Assembly: GCF_947855115.1 (NCBI RefSeq)
Contig: NZ_CANTZW010000002.1
Coordinates: forward strand, 124,001-188,000
Source: an uncultured Parabacteroides sp.
Lineage (GTDB): Bacteria > Bacteroidota > Bacteroidia > Bacteroidales > Tannerellaceae
Length of the DNA stretch: 64,000 bases
Reading direction: 5' to 3'
Part shown: positions 29,635 to 39,604 of the stretch, one piece after another
How the letters are laid out: each line of letters opens with the position of its first letter
Numbering within the stretch: the stretch's first letter is position 1
Made by a program: the position numbers and the translations under genes
The notes under the pieces: generated by a model
Database searches by the model: none
What the model was told of the DNA's origin: nothing
The model's input: the letters and a program-made list of their open reading frames with translations, nothing else

Positions 29635-30941
29635 ATTTGAACTTTCAGCATATCTTCCCCCAAAAGCATATCTGCAACAAATTGCTTATAATCATTTGCA
29701 GTTTGTGGTATAGAATAAAAATATTTTTGTAGTTTAGCATTATTATCAGTTCCGTATCCTAATAAGTCATAACTCTCTTTTTGCCATATCTTATCACTTG
29801 GCTGTATAAATAGACCGTTCTTCCCCTTTAAACGATACATATACGTTATCATTTGGTGAATATCGTCTCGACTGATTTCTCTTTTATATTTTGCATCTAT
29901 AATATAGCAGTCTTCTTCTCTATAAAAATCGGGATAACGTGGAAATTTATTTTTTGCCAAATATATTCGTCCAGTTCCTTGTTTATTATTAGGGTGTTTG
30001 AATCCTTGCTTTGTAAGCATAGAGGCAAGATACTCTTCCCATAAATAAGATACATCAAACAAAACTCCATATATTTTATCCTCTTTTGCTCCGTACTTAA
30101 TTTTTTCGTGTCTTAATATACGTAAGCAGAGCCTTTGGAGTGGTGTATAACGGAAGTAATATGGATGATTTACAATTTTTGAATTGCTTTTTATTATCTT
30201 CTCTCTTTCTTGCCTACTATAACTTGGAGTTGCGGATATAATTTGAGCAACACTAGCATGCGTTTCTGCATCATTTTCCAACAACATTTTTCCGAATGAA
30301 GTTTTGCCAATGTAGTCTATCGTATGTCGTATCAGCTCCGTTACATGATTGTCATAACTAAATTCTCGTGTACGATAAGCGATACGACCGTTAAATGGCA
30401 AATTTGTTTTCAAATGCCTATTGATATCTATTACACCTCGTATATTAGCATCATTGTATTCATTTCGCAGGTATTCTTTATATACTCCTTGTGCTAATGC
30501 TTCTTTGAGAAACTTAGGAAATAGATATAAAAGGAAATCGAATATTCGTTCATTTGTAGTTCCATGTGATAAGTTTACAACATTGACACATAAAACTTTT
30601 TGAAGCATATAATGTAAAAAGAAATCTTCTGCATTATTTGAAAAACGGGAATGGATGGAAACGGATTGTCCATTTATGTCTATAAAGCCGACCATATTTC
30701 CTGTTTCCAATATAGCTTTTGTACATTTATTATCTTTCCAGTTGGTTTGTAACGAAAATAGATATTGACTCCCCATTTCATCCTCGCACTGGCTAAATGA
30801 ATGAGGATAAACAAGCAGGTTATTACCCTTATCGTCTAACAATTCTGATATTTTTCTGTTAGCAATATTATTGAATGACAGATATTCTTCGAAGTTATCT
30901 GAAGAATACGGTGTATTATCCTTCAATATCATTGTTGCCAT
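29619..30941 (-). CDS. mcrC: McrC-family nuclease subunit
   Basis: FPRYPDFYREEDCYIIDAKYK nuclease core; overlaps mcrB 3' end. Confidence 0.93.
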   Translation of the reverse strand: MATMILKDNTPYSSDNFEEYLSFNNIANRKISELLDDKGNNLLVYPHSFSQCEDEMGSQYLFSLQTNWKDNKCTKAILETGNMVGFIDINGQSVSIHSRFSNNAEDFFLHYMLQKVLCVNVVNLSHGTTNERIFDFLLYLFPKFLKEALAQGVYKEYLRNEYNDANIRGVIDINRHLKTNLPFNGRIAYRTREFSYDNHVTELIRHTIDYIGKTSFGKMLLENDAETHASVAQIISATPSYSRQEREKIIKSNSKIVNHPYYFRYTPLQRLCLRILRHEKIKYGAKEDKIYGVLFDVSYLWEEYLASMLTKQGFKHPNNKQGTGRIYLAKNKFPRYPDFYREEDCYIIDAKYKREISRDDIHQMITYMYRLKGKNGLFIQPSDKIWQKESYDLLGYGTDNNAKLQKYFYSIPQTANDYKQFVADMLLGEDMLKVQMRSGK

Positions 30942-33030
30942 TTTCGTTATAATAAACAGATTCAAGCATTTTTAGATTCTCCATAGCATTTGCTGTTCCC
31001 CTTAGATATTCAAAAAGCACTCCTTTCAAGTGATTTTCCCAAAGGTGTCTGTATGCAGATTTCTTGTTTGTATGCTCCTCATTGAGATAAAGTTGCAATT
31101 TGCTGAAATAAGAACCGCCAATATGATATGCTGCATTTAACCCTTCTATACCAGTATTGGATTCATCGTTCCATATTGCTGCATTCAAGCGTTTCATTAT
31201 TTCTATAACTTCATCTTTCATTTCTTGAAGTTCATCCAGCATTCCTGTATTTTCATTTGCTTTGATTTCTTCCCATGCGAAACGACGTCGCATGGCAAAA
31301 TCCATGCTTTCCACGCTACGGTCTATGTCGTTCATTGTACCTATTATATAAACATTACTTGGTACATAGAATCCGTCATAGAATGGATCTGTTTTATCCG
31401 TTATCAGATTTTGGTATTGCGTTTTAACTAATCCACTTTCTCCACGATAGCCTGGGTCTATGCTAAAAAACAATTCTCCAAATATCTTTGAAATTTCCCC
31501 ACGATTGATTTCATCTATAATGAAGATAAATTTTTTTGAAGTATGGGGATTAATATCAGCAGAAATGTTGCTCAAATACTGTTTTCTTATGTAGTCACCT
31601 ATTGACTTTGTATATGTGTCATTTTCATGACAAGTTCCTGTTTCTAAATAAGCTAGCATCTTTTCATCTGATACACGCCATCCCGATTTTTCAGGAACAG
31701 ATATACATTCTGTTGATGATAATGACGTTTTAATTATGAGGTTACTTCTAAAACTTGGAATTTCTATGCTACCTTTTTCTCTTAGATCTTCTTTAAAAGA
31801 AAGTAATGCCTCTGATGCTGATTTATAAGCAATAAAATTTTGTTTGCCTCTAATTGCTTCTATACAGAAGTTTTTAAACACCCCATCCTTTCTTTCAAAC
31901 CCAATATTTCCATTGCTGTCCGGTGGAGTCGGACGTAAGCCCTCTACAAAATCAGTATAGTCATAGGAAGGGTGGAATTGCACAAAACCATACTCTGCAT
32001 CCATTGCTTCTGCTATGGCTTTAGCCAAATATGTTTTTCCTGTCCCTGGTGCTCCAGTTAGAATGAGATTTTTATTAACTTCTAACAACTTAATGTATTT
32101 TTCGTATTTATTATTATCTTCCATATCAGTATAGCTGCTGTTTAATAAGTAATTTGAGATATATTGGGGAATATCATTTCTTTGATTCAATGTCCCATAA
32201 GGCTGCCATTGCTTTTCAGTAGATTGGATATTAAATTCGGAGGTTGGAATGTATCCTTGTTCCTTAAAGCACAACCAAGCAACATCAATATAATGCGAAT
32301 AATATGATTCATTGCCATCATCATCTACACCGGCATAATGAATTTTATCTTTAAATTTATATTGAGACAATGCAATTCCAATACCCCAAAGACCGAAATT
32401 ATTATTGGTGCAACAGATAATATCCCCTGCTTTTATTTGTTTAATTAACGTGAATGGTCCTATAGCTGTTTGGTCATCAAGATATTCTTGTTTTATCTCA
32501 TCAATAGTATAGTTTGTGTAATCTGTATGATTCCATCCTATTGACATGAGATTTTGGGTAAGAAAACCTTTCCATGCAATTTCTTTTTGTCCCTTACAAT
32601 GAGTGGGACAGATAAAATAACACTTATGTTGATTTTGCAAATCAGAAATATCCAAATCATTAGGAATAAAGAAATTAGCAGTATCTTTTTCTATACCCAA
32701 TGCGGCCATGAAACGTTCAAATTGTTCTGACAGATAATCGTCTGATATTTCTTTATATAATTTTAGCTCACGAAATTTGTTGTTAGTCTGAGTGCCATCT
32801 CCATGATTGGATGTATGCTTTTCTCTTGTGTTATTTTTATAACCGACAAATCGACTTGGAGCAAATAGTAAGGTGTTACCAAATGGCTCAACCACATACC
32901 ATTTCCCTCTTTGAAATCGTTGCAAAGCCCATTTTCTATTCTCTACTATTGTACTTTTGGCATAAGAATATAGAGTATAGATGTTTTTAACGACATCTAT
33001 TCTGTTTTCTATGAAATCTGTCCTTTCCAT
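30916..33030 (-). CDS. mcrB: McrB-family AAA+ GTPase with N-terminal EVE/PUA-like region
   Basis: ILTGAPGTGKTYLAKAIAEAM; FIIDEINRGEISKIFGELFF; GTMNDIDRSVESMDFAMRRRFAW; N-terminal AGDIICCTNNNFGLWGIGIALSQY. Confidence 0.93.
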   Translation of the reverse strand: MERTDFIENRIDVVKNIYTLYSYAKSTIVENRKWALQRFQRGKWYVVEPFGNTLLFAPSRFVGYKNNTREKHTSNHGDGTQTNNKFRELKLYKEISDDYLSEQFERFMAALGIEKDTANFFIPNDLDISDLQNQHKCYFICPTHCKGQKEIAWKGFLTQNLMSIGWNHTDYTNYTIDEIKQEYLDDQTAIGPFTLIKQIKAGDIICCTNNNFGLWGIGIALSQYKFKDKIHYAGVDDDGNESYYSHYIDVAWLCFKEQGYIPTSEFNIQSTEKQWQPYGTLNQRNDIPQYISNYLLNSSYTDMEDNNKYEKYIKLLEVNKNLILTGAPGTGKTYLAKAIAEAMDAEYGFVQFHPSYDYTDFVEGLRPTPPDSNGNIGFERKDGVFKNFCIEAIRGKQNFIAYKSASEALLSFKEDLREKGSIEIPSFRSNLIIKTSLSSTECISVPEKSGWRVSDEKMLAYLETGTCHENDTYTKSIGDYIRKQYLSNISADINPHTSKKFIFIIDEINRGEISKIFGELFFSIDPGYRGESGLVKTQYQNLITDKTDPFYDGFYVPSNVYIIGTMNDIDRSVESMDFAMRRRFAWEEIKANENTGMLDELQEMKDEVIEIMKRLNAAIWNDESNTGIEGLNAAYHIGGSYFSKLQLYLNEEHTNKKSAYRHLWENHLKGVLFEYLRGTANAMENLKMLESVYYNENGNNDIEG

Positions 33031-33054
33031 TGTTTGCTTTCAAAATAAACCATA

Positions 33055-33062
33055 CAAAAGTA
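33055..33062 (-). promoter_or_regulatory. -7 promoter element candidate of mcrBC
   Basis: TACTTTTG on minus strand, 25 bp from the mcrB start. Confidence 0.45.
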
Positions 33063-33068
33063 CAAAAA

Positions 33069-33101
33069 ATCCGTGATATGACATTCGATTATCACGGACT
33101 T
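33069..33101 (-). terminator. Terminator of mob gene
   Basis: TCCGTGATA...TATCACGGA inverted repeat with A/T runs. Confidence 0.7.
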
Positions 33102-33110
33102 TGTATTGAC

Positions 33111-34415
33111 TTACAAGTTAATACCCCGATTTTGTATCCTTGTCGGTATTCCCAATGTTTCCATAAACTCGTCTTTCTTTCGTCTGAACCAGCTAACGTG
33201 TGAAACACCGTCAATGTTGAGTTCAAATTTTCCTTCTGTGTCCTGTTTGAGAGAGCAGACCGCACCGTCAGCCTTGAAGTGTCTGTTGAACTCTCGGGAA
33301 TATAGTTCACCTCTAATGGAAACATCTTTGAATGTGCATAGCTTTCTAATAGCAGCATCACCAAAGTTCAGAGTATCACGCAGAAACTTTATTGTCGGCA
33401 TTAATTTCTCTACATACGGAAAATAGCGTTTGACAAAATCCACAAACTCGGACAGCTTGCTGTTTTGCTGTTCGTATGCGCTTTTCATTTCTCGCATCTG
33501 CTTGATATGCCGTTCCTCTTTTCGTTGGGCATCCTCTTCAAGTTCAATGATTCGATTCTGTAAGGTTACATTTTGTTTCTCCAATGTTTTGACCTTATTA
33601 CTGCCGAAAAGAGAACCGACACTTTCCGCTATGTTGGTGGCGGCTGTTGTGGCAGCCCCTTTCAGTTTTTTGGTCTGTACCTCTTTCTTTACTTGCCTGA
33701 GTTCCTCCTGTGCCGTTTCCTTGCGGTCTTGAAGTTGCCCTATGTCTGTTCGTAACTGCTCCGTCTGCTGCATCAAATCACGGTAATACTGCCGTGTGGT
33801 GATATGCTTCGCTTCCGAACCGTCAATGCCACGCTGCAATCCGTAACCGCTCATGGCTTGGGCGTAAGTGTCCTGATAGGATTTGAGCTTGGCTCGTGTC
33901 ATAATATCATCAGCACACAATCGGGCTGTGTCTGTCGGCTTCTTGCGGTATCGCTTCTTTACCTGTTCTTCTTTCTTCTTGCGCTTGCGCTCTCCCTTGA
34001 CTATCGGTACAAGGGTGGCGTGTATATGCGGTGTCTGCTCGTCCATGTGCAGGACTGCCGACACGATATTCTCTCTACCGAAGGTATCGGCAAGGTATTT
34101 CAGATTGTCGCTGCACCATTCATCAAGCCTGCCCTCATTGGTGATACGTTCCATATCCTCGTGTGTTCCCGTGAGCAGGACACGGATAGCCCTCACTTGG
34201 TTGTTACCGATTTTGCGTGTCAGTCCTGCGGTGTCCAATCGGTGCTGTATGGCTTGTGTCCTGCTTTCCACACCATCAGGAAACCTTATCAGTTCCCGAT
34301 TGAGGTGCGTCCTGCTCTCATCAGCATTCTTCGGTTTGATGGTGCGCTCGATATGCGCTGACATGGCGGTATCCGTTCCGCTTGTCTTTTCCATGTGTAA
34401 TACTGCATAACCCAT
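33111..34415 (-). CDS. MobV-family relaxase (NBU-type mobilization protein)
   Basis: MGYAVLHMEKTSGTDTAMSAHIERTIKPKNADESRTHLNREL; VSAVLHMDEQTPHIHATLVPI. Confidence 0.95.
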   Translation of the reverse strand: MGYAVLHMEKTSGTDTAMSAHIERTIKPKNADESRTHLNRELIRFPDGVESRTQAIQHRLDTAGLTRKIGNNQVRAIRVLLTGTHEDMERITNEGRLDEWCSDNLKYLADTFGRENIVSAVLHMDEQTPHIHATLVPIVKGERKRKKKEEQVKKRYRKKPTDTARLCADDIMTRAKLKSYQDTYAQAMSGYGLQRGIDGSEAKHITTRQYYRDLMQQTEQLRTDIGQLQDRKETAQEELRQVKKEVQTKKLKGAATTAATNIAESVGSLFGSNKVKTLEKQNVTLQNRIIELEEDAQRKEERHIKQMREMKSAYEQQNSKLSEFVDFVKRYFPYVEKLMPTIKFLRDTLNFGDAAIRKLCTFKDVSIRGELYSREFNRHFKADGAVCSLKQDTEGKFELNIDGVSHVSWFRRKKDEFMETLGIPTRIQNRGINL

Positions 34416-34518
34416 GTATAATCCTTTCTTTTTAACTTGTGAAACAATGGTTGATGGTTTACTTCCATACGGCTTCTGCCGTTGGCTGGGGAGTGTCCAG
34501 AGAGGTGCAACCTCTTTG

Positions 34519-34577
34519 GCTTATTGGGGGATTTTCAGCGTTGCTTGCAATGCGGCTCGGAAAATTCCCTAATAAGC
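34519..34577. other. Candidate NBU oriT (large inverted repeat between mobV and primase)
   Basis: GCTTATTGGGGGATTTTC...GAAAATTCCCTAATAAGC. Confidence 0.5.
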
Positions 34578-34627
34578 TACGGCATTTTCCGTTGGCAAAT
34601 ATCCGTGTCGCTGCAAGCATTCACTCC

Positions 34628-35593
34628 CTACATCTTCAGCCCTCGCTTTTTCGGTGGCTGCATCATCCGCCTTGTGGATTGGACTTGCGTCTCCTGCTTT
34701 ATCGGCTCTGCCGATTGGGACAAGGTCTTACCGCATAGGTAGTCATTCAAATCCTTGTACTCACGATAGTATAGCGACTTGTCAAGTAGCCGTTCTCCGA
34801 ACTTCGCTTTCAAGGTCTCGCAAGCGTTCCGTCCTGCCGTGTCGTTGTCAAGGTAACTGCCAAACTGTGTATAGTTTGCCAATAGGCTTTCCACCTTTGC
34901 GAGATTGGAAACGGAGTTCAATATGATATAATCCTGCGTTGTCAATCGTGGATATTGTGGATTGTTCTTCACTCTGATGGTAAGGAACGAGAGGTAATCC
35001 ATAAAGCCCTCGAATAGATAGCACACGTTTCTCGGTTCGCCATGTTGTCTGATATGAGTGATGTCCTTCGGGGCGATGCAGCCCTTGAAGAAACGGTTGC
35101 GCACCTCATAGCCTCCTGCCACATTCGGGAACCCGATGGCGAAATAGGGCTTGCCGTTATGGATGAAGTGCAGTTCCTTGCATTCCGTCTGCGCCAGTGC
35201 GGTGTTTATCCCACGTTCCTGCAAGTAGCGGAGCAATGCAGGGTGCGTGAGTTCGCCCACTTTCAAATGTTGGAAACTCGGTTCGGATGCTTGCTGGCGA
35301 AAAGAGAAAGACACGGGACGGACGTGCGGTGCTTGTTCCGCTATCTTACCAAGCAGGTAAGGCACATAGTCCGAACCGTAAAGCTCCTGCGCCAAAGCGA
35401 TGATGTTGCCTCCCTTACCTGTTCCGAAGTCGTACCATTGGTTGAGTTCGGTGTTCACCTTGAACGATGCTTCCGCTTCCTCCCTGAACGGTGATTTGTA
35501 CCAAAGGCTTTTCCCCTGCTGCTTGACGGGGCTGTAGCCCAGACTTTGCAGATAGTCTGCGATATGTATCTTCTTTGCTTCCTGTGTAGTCAT
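34628..35593 (-). CDS. CHC2/toprim-type DNA primase of mobilizable element
   Basis: IADYLQSLGYSPVKQQGKSLWYKSPFREEAEASFKVNTELNQWYDFGTGKGGN; YLFEGFMDYLSF; GSYLDNDTAGRNA. Confidence 0.92.
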   Translation of the reverse strand: MTTQEAKKIHIADYLQSLGYSPVKQQGKSLWYKSPFREEAEASFKVNTELNQWYDFGTGKGGNIIALAQELYGSDYVPYLLGKIAEQAPHVRPVSFSFRQQASEPSFQHLKVGELTHPALLRYLQERGINTALAQTECKELHFIHNGKPYFAIGFPNVAGGYEVRNRFFKGCIAPKDITHIRQHGEPRNVCYLFEGFMDYLSFLTIRVKNNPQYPRLTTQDYIILNSVSNLAKVESLLANYTQFGSYLDNDTAGRNACETLKAKFGERLLDKSLYYREYKDLNDYLCGKTLSQSAEPIKQETQVQSTRRMMQPPKKRGLKM

Positions 35594-35846
35594 AATCTTC
35601 CTATGGTTTTAATGGTGAATGAAAATCGTTGATTCGTTGAATGGTATATGTAATATGTTTATATACATACAAATAGATGCTCAACATCCGCTCAACAAAC
35701 CACTCACCAAAAGAGAAACCGACAATAGGTCGTGGCTTTATGCTCAACTTCTCTTTTGGTCTGTTGAGATTTTGTTGAGAGTATATATTGCTTATTATCA
35801 GTATGATTATATCCTTATTCAACAATTCAACAAAAAGATAATGGAA

Positions 35847-37052
35847 TTACAGCGTTTCAAGTTGCTGCCTTGTGACGGTATAGAAGCGTCCCACTCTCCT
35901 TATCGGTTCATACCGACACTCCCGATTGTAGTTAAGCTGATAAGTGGTATATGTCAGCCCGTTCGGTGCAGGTATGAGCTTCCAACATTCCTGCAATACC
36001 TTTCTTACTTGATGCTTCTCCGCTTTGACATACGTGTTTGCCAGCAACGTGAGAATGTCATTGCAGCAAAAAGAGAAAGTGTCGACACCCATACTTGCCA
36101 TGATATCAAGTATAAGTTCGCACATCTCAATCTCCAATCTGTTGCGGTTGCTTCGGATAATCTTCTGCAAGGCTTCGGTGTGCAGCAGTGACGTGGCAAA
36201 CCACATACGGCTCTCTTTCTCGGTGGATAGCTGCCTGTGCTGCAAATGGTAGAGGAAAGCAGGTATTTCCGCTTTCAGTTTTTGCAGGAAGTCGGTATCG
36301 TCCGACTGCAAGCGGTCTATCTTCCGCACCCAATAGCGTGTTTCCCCTGCGTCTATGATGACGGGCAGATACTCGTTGTTGGAACACAGCACGAACTTGG
36401 CGAAGAACGCTATCTCGTCACGGTCTTTACCTTTGGCTTCCACCTTGTAGGAGAGTGTGGTACTTAGGTTCTTCAACCGTTCGCTGTCCTCCCTGCGGCT
36501 AAGCAACACTTCATCCACCACAATAAGGAGTTTGCCTGCCCAATCGGAATTGAACTGGCTGCGGAAGTCCTCGTTGGTGTTGAATGTCACGTTGTTCTGA
36601 AACAAGGCTTTCAGAAAGTTCAGGAACGTGCTTTTGCCCGTGTTGCGTTCTTCCGATACCAACAGCAGGATTGGTAACTTTTGAATGGGGTGCAAGTAGA
36701 GCAGTTGCAGGTAGTCCATGCCCAACTCGTATTGCTCCCCGAAGATGTGCCGTACCAAAGATTGGATAGAGGGAAAGACACCCTCCTGCGGTCGGTGGTC
36801 TATCGGTTCATAGAGGTTCAGGAACTTGTCCACTATCGGACGGTAATTCACATGGTCGGGAATCGTGCAGAAACCGTCATACTTGGGGACGGTGGCGAGA
36901 AAGTGCTTGCCGTAGTCCTGCCGCAGGGTCTCGTTGTTCCACACGATGCGTTTCTTCACATAGCCGCCGTTCAGTCGGGGCTGGTTCACTAACTTGTAGA
37001 GGGTTGTACCCACTCGGATAAACTCCTCCTTGCTGATGTCTGATTTACTCAT
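35847..37052 (-). CDS. Primase-helicase (DUF5906/SF3-like) protein
   Basis: LLLVSEERNTGKSTFLNFLKALF; WAGKLLIVVDEVLLSRREDSERLK. Confidence 0.88.
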   Translation of the reverse strand: MSKSDISKEEFIRVGTTLYKLVNQPRLNGGYVKKRIVWNNETLRQDYGKHFLATVPKYDGFCTIPDHVNYRPIVDKFLNLYEPIDHRPQEGVFPSIQSLVRHIFGEQYELGMDYLQLLYLHPIQKLPILLLVSEERNTGKSTFLNFLKALFQNNVTFNTNEDFRSQFNSDWAGKLLIVVDEVLLSRREDSERLKNLSTTLSYKVEAKGKDRDEIAFFAKFVLCSNNEYLPVIIDAGETRYWVRKIDRLQSDDTDFLQKLKAEIPAFLYHLQHRQLSTEKESRMWFATSLLHTEALQKIIRSNRNRLEIEMCELILDIMASMGVDTFSFCCNDILTLLANTYVKAEKHQVRKVLQECWKLIPAPNGLTYTTYQLNYNRECRYEPIRRVGRFYTVTRQQLETL

Positions 37053-37358
37053 TGTCCATATGCTTAAATGGTTGATAAATAATCGTGTGCAAAGTTAGAG
37101 TGAGCCGTTTGAAACCTTGATACGCAAATCACGGCAGAATGGCGCAAAAAACACACGGAATGAAAAACTTGCAGTATATCGGAGAACATAACAATAAAAA
37201 TCCCGAAGAAACAACCGTTATAGAGGGGTGCTTCTTCGGGATTGTCGCATTCGTATGAATGAATGGCAATGCGCCTACTCAATTATGTATATGGATACAT
37301 CGTTGGCAATGGGAATACGCATCGGTTTCATTACTTCATGTCGTCATATCAATACACG

Positions 37359-37733
37359 TTATGCTTGATATTTAGGCACTTCTATTCTATTTCCCAGCGA
37401 AAAGAAGATGCTTGTTTTCTCTTTTCGCAAGTACAGCCTTTCAAGTATGGTATTGCGCACCCGTTCCGCTCCGTATGAGTTAATGCGGAAAGCGAGAGCG
37501 ACAACCATTTCAAGGCTGTAAACATCCACACCGATTTTGTCCGATAGGTGGATATACCGTTGCGCTTCATGCACTTTCAGTATTCCGCTTTTATAGACTG
37601 CTTTGATTGCTGCACGGACGGTTGGGGCAATAACCCCGAACAGGCTGACAAGTTCCGCTTCGCTCATCCATGCCGTTTCACTTGGTATAATTACCGTACC
37701 GTGTTCAGTGATTTCGATGATATTCCTTTTCAT
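37359..37733 (-). CDS. Mobilizable-element hypothetical protein (HTH/RhuM-like)
   Basis: SEAELVSLFGVIAPTVRAAIKAVYKSGILKV...DVYSLEMVVALAFRINSYGAERVRN; overlaps integrase stop. Confidence 0.8.
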   Translation of the reverse strand: MKRNIIEITEHGTVIIPSETAWMSEAELVSLFGVIAPTVRAAIKAVYKSGILKVHEAQRYIHLSDKIGVDVYSLEMVVALAFRINSYGAERVRNTILERLYLRKEKTSIFFSLGNRIEVPKYQA

Positions 37734-38959
37734 TGTCCTGCCATTGATACGTTGTTAAACGATTGGTTCAGCCTGTTGCCGAGCATCGTAAGGTCGTTGT
37801 CCAACTTCTGCGTTGTGATTTTTGCGTAGATTTGGGTCGTGACTATGTTCGTGTGCCCCAATACACGGCTCACGCTCTCAATAGGCATACCCTTGCTCAA
37901 AGCCAACGTTGCAAAGCCATGTCTTGCACAATGAAACGAGATGTCCTTTGTTATCCCGCACTCTTTCATCACCTTTTTCAGCGGTTTGCAGATAGACCAG
38001 TAGTTGAGATTGGGGAAAACAAGGTTATCTACCTGCAAGGGACGGTAACGCTCTATTATCTGCAAGGGTATATCCAGCAGTTTCACTTGGAATGGCACTT
38101 TCGTCTTGTGCCGTTTGGATAATATCCACTTCTCACCGTTCACTTCCACGATGTTGTCATTGGTCAGTTCTTTGATGTCCACGAAAGAGAGGGCGGTAAA
38201 GCTGGCGAAGACGAAAATATCACGGATATAGGACAGTTTGGCATCCCCGAACTCGTGCGTCATTAACGCTTTCAGTTCGTCTTCCGTCAGGTATTCACGC
38301 TCCTTTACATTCGGGCTGATGTGGAATTGGGCAAACGGGTTTCTCGGTATCAGTCCGTTGAAGTGCGCACGCATAACTACACCTTTCAGCCACATGCACT
38401 TTTCCCATATCGTCCCGTTATGCAGTCCTGCTTCCGTTGAGAGGTAGGCGGCAAACTCCTTGATGAAGTCGGGCGTAATCTCCAGCATGGACATATCCGT
38501 CCGTCTGTAGAAAGACTTGATGAACGCTGCCACATGGTTTCTTGCCACCACCCGTGAACGGTACGTTGCCATTACCCTGTCCTTGCCGACACGCTTCTTG
38601 AACACCTCGTTCTCACGGTCGAACGCTTTGAGAAGTGTCTCGTACTCGCTGCCGATACCCTGATAGGCATTGCGCACCATTTCCGCAGTTACGAACGCTT
38701 CACGGTCGGATATGCGCTGGTAGTGCTTGATGATTTGTGCCTTGATGTTGTCCAAAGCGAGGTTAATGTCCCGTGCCTCCTTGCTCTTGCCTTTGGCTCG
38801 GTTGCCCTTGATGTCCCAAAGCGTTTTCGGGACACTCTGCTTGCAACTGAACTGCGCCACAGTTCCGTTGATTGTCACTCGCCCCATGATGGGGACAACA
38901 CCGTTTTTCTCCTTGCTGCCGTTCACGTAGAACAGCACTTTGAATGTACTTCTTGCCAT
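37730..38959 (-). CDS. Tyrosine site-specific integrase (NBU/CTn type)
   Basis: SAM-like and catalytic domain; HCARHGFATLALSKGMPIESVSRVLGHTNIVTTQIYAKIT. Confidence 0.97.
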   Translation of the reverse strand: MARSTFKVLFYVNGSKEKNGVVPIMGRVTINGTVAQFSCKQSVPKTLWDIKGNRAKGKSKEARDINLALDNIKAQIIKHYQRISDREAFVTAEMVRNAYQGIGSEYETLLKAFDRENEVFKKRVGKDRVMATYRSRVVARNHVAAFIKSFYRRTDMSMLEITPDFIKEFAAYLSTEAGLHNGTIWEKCMWLKGVVMRAHFNGLIPRNPFAQFHISPNVKEREYLTEDELKALMTHEFGDAKLSYIRDIFVFASFTALSFVDIKELTNDNIVEVNGEKWILSKRHKTKVPFQVKLLDIPLQIIERYRPLQVDNLVFPNLNYWSICKPLKKVMKECGITKDISFHCARHGFATLALSKGMPIESVSRVLGHTNIVTTQIYAKITTQKLDNDLTMLGNRLNQSFNNVSMAGQ

Positions 38960-39352
38960 ACTCGTTTTTTGTTTGCAAAGTTATTACTCAACGAGTTAGA
39001 CCTTGATAAGCAAATCGGCGCAGAACGGCGCAATCATTGCAGGGAGCGTTAAAAATGCGTTCCGCTTCGGGTAACGATTTGAAAACCTTTCTGCTTCATA
39101 GAACTGCTTTCCTTTGCGTTTCCCGTTTTTTGCGGTTGGCTTCATTTGGCACTGTAAACGCTTTAATGATAGCCATTTCAGTGACATTTCAACCTCTTTT
39201 GTCGGTTATTCCAAAGATTTGTCGTAAAAATTATAGGCTATTGATGATTATTATATGAACTATTTCGTATTTTTGCACCAACTCAAACAACCACCGCAAC
39301 ACCAAGCAATCCAAAGAATTGCACACGTGGGGTTATTAGTGGGAGAACGATT

Positions 39353-39604
39353 TTAGAGATTGCTAAGATATTGAGTACGTGAAGAATAGAATAAAGGTTC
39401 ATCTTCCGTACGAAGCCAATCATCCAGGAATATGAAGACAAAAAACGCCAGCAACATCAATGCGATATCCAGCAACACAGTGAAAAATACCCCTTTACAA
39501 AAATCTTTTGCACCCTTTTCAGAAAGGGCGAAACGTGTTTTTATAGCGTTAATCATGAGAGACCTCCTTTCCGATTGTCCAACGGACTGATTGTTGATAT
39601 TCAT
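39353..39604 (-). pseudogene. N-terminal fragment of ABC exporter gene B
   Basis: INAIKTRFALSEKGAKDFCKGVFFTVLLDIALMLLAF...; starts at the end of gene A (ATG overlap). Confidence 0.8.

Larger units (their letters stand above)
22084..39350. mobile_element. Composite integrated region (CTnDOT-like remnants + NBU-like mobilizable element + cargo) splitting ABC gene B
   Basis: Gene B N-terminus at 39353-39604(-) and remainder at 20469-22083(-); integrase, MobV, primases, RteC, DUF3408 lie between. Confidence 0.85.

Noticed and set aside
33092-33364. 90-aa ORF overlapping the MobV 3' end
   Set aside because: Alternative frame of the MobV coding region.
39267-39276. GTATTTTTGC resembling the CTnDOT-type core GTAnnTTTGC, with a similar GCAAACTAAT at 22276
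   Set aside because: The two sites are in opposite orientation and do not coincide with the ABC gene junctions, so they cannot be called attL/attR from this sequence alone.
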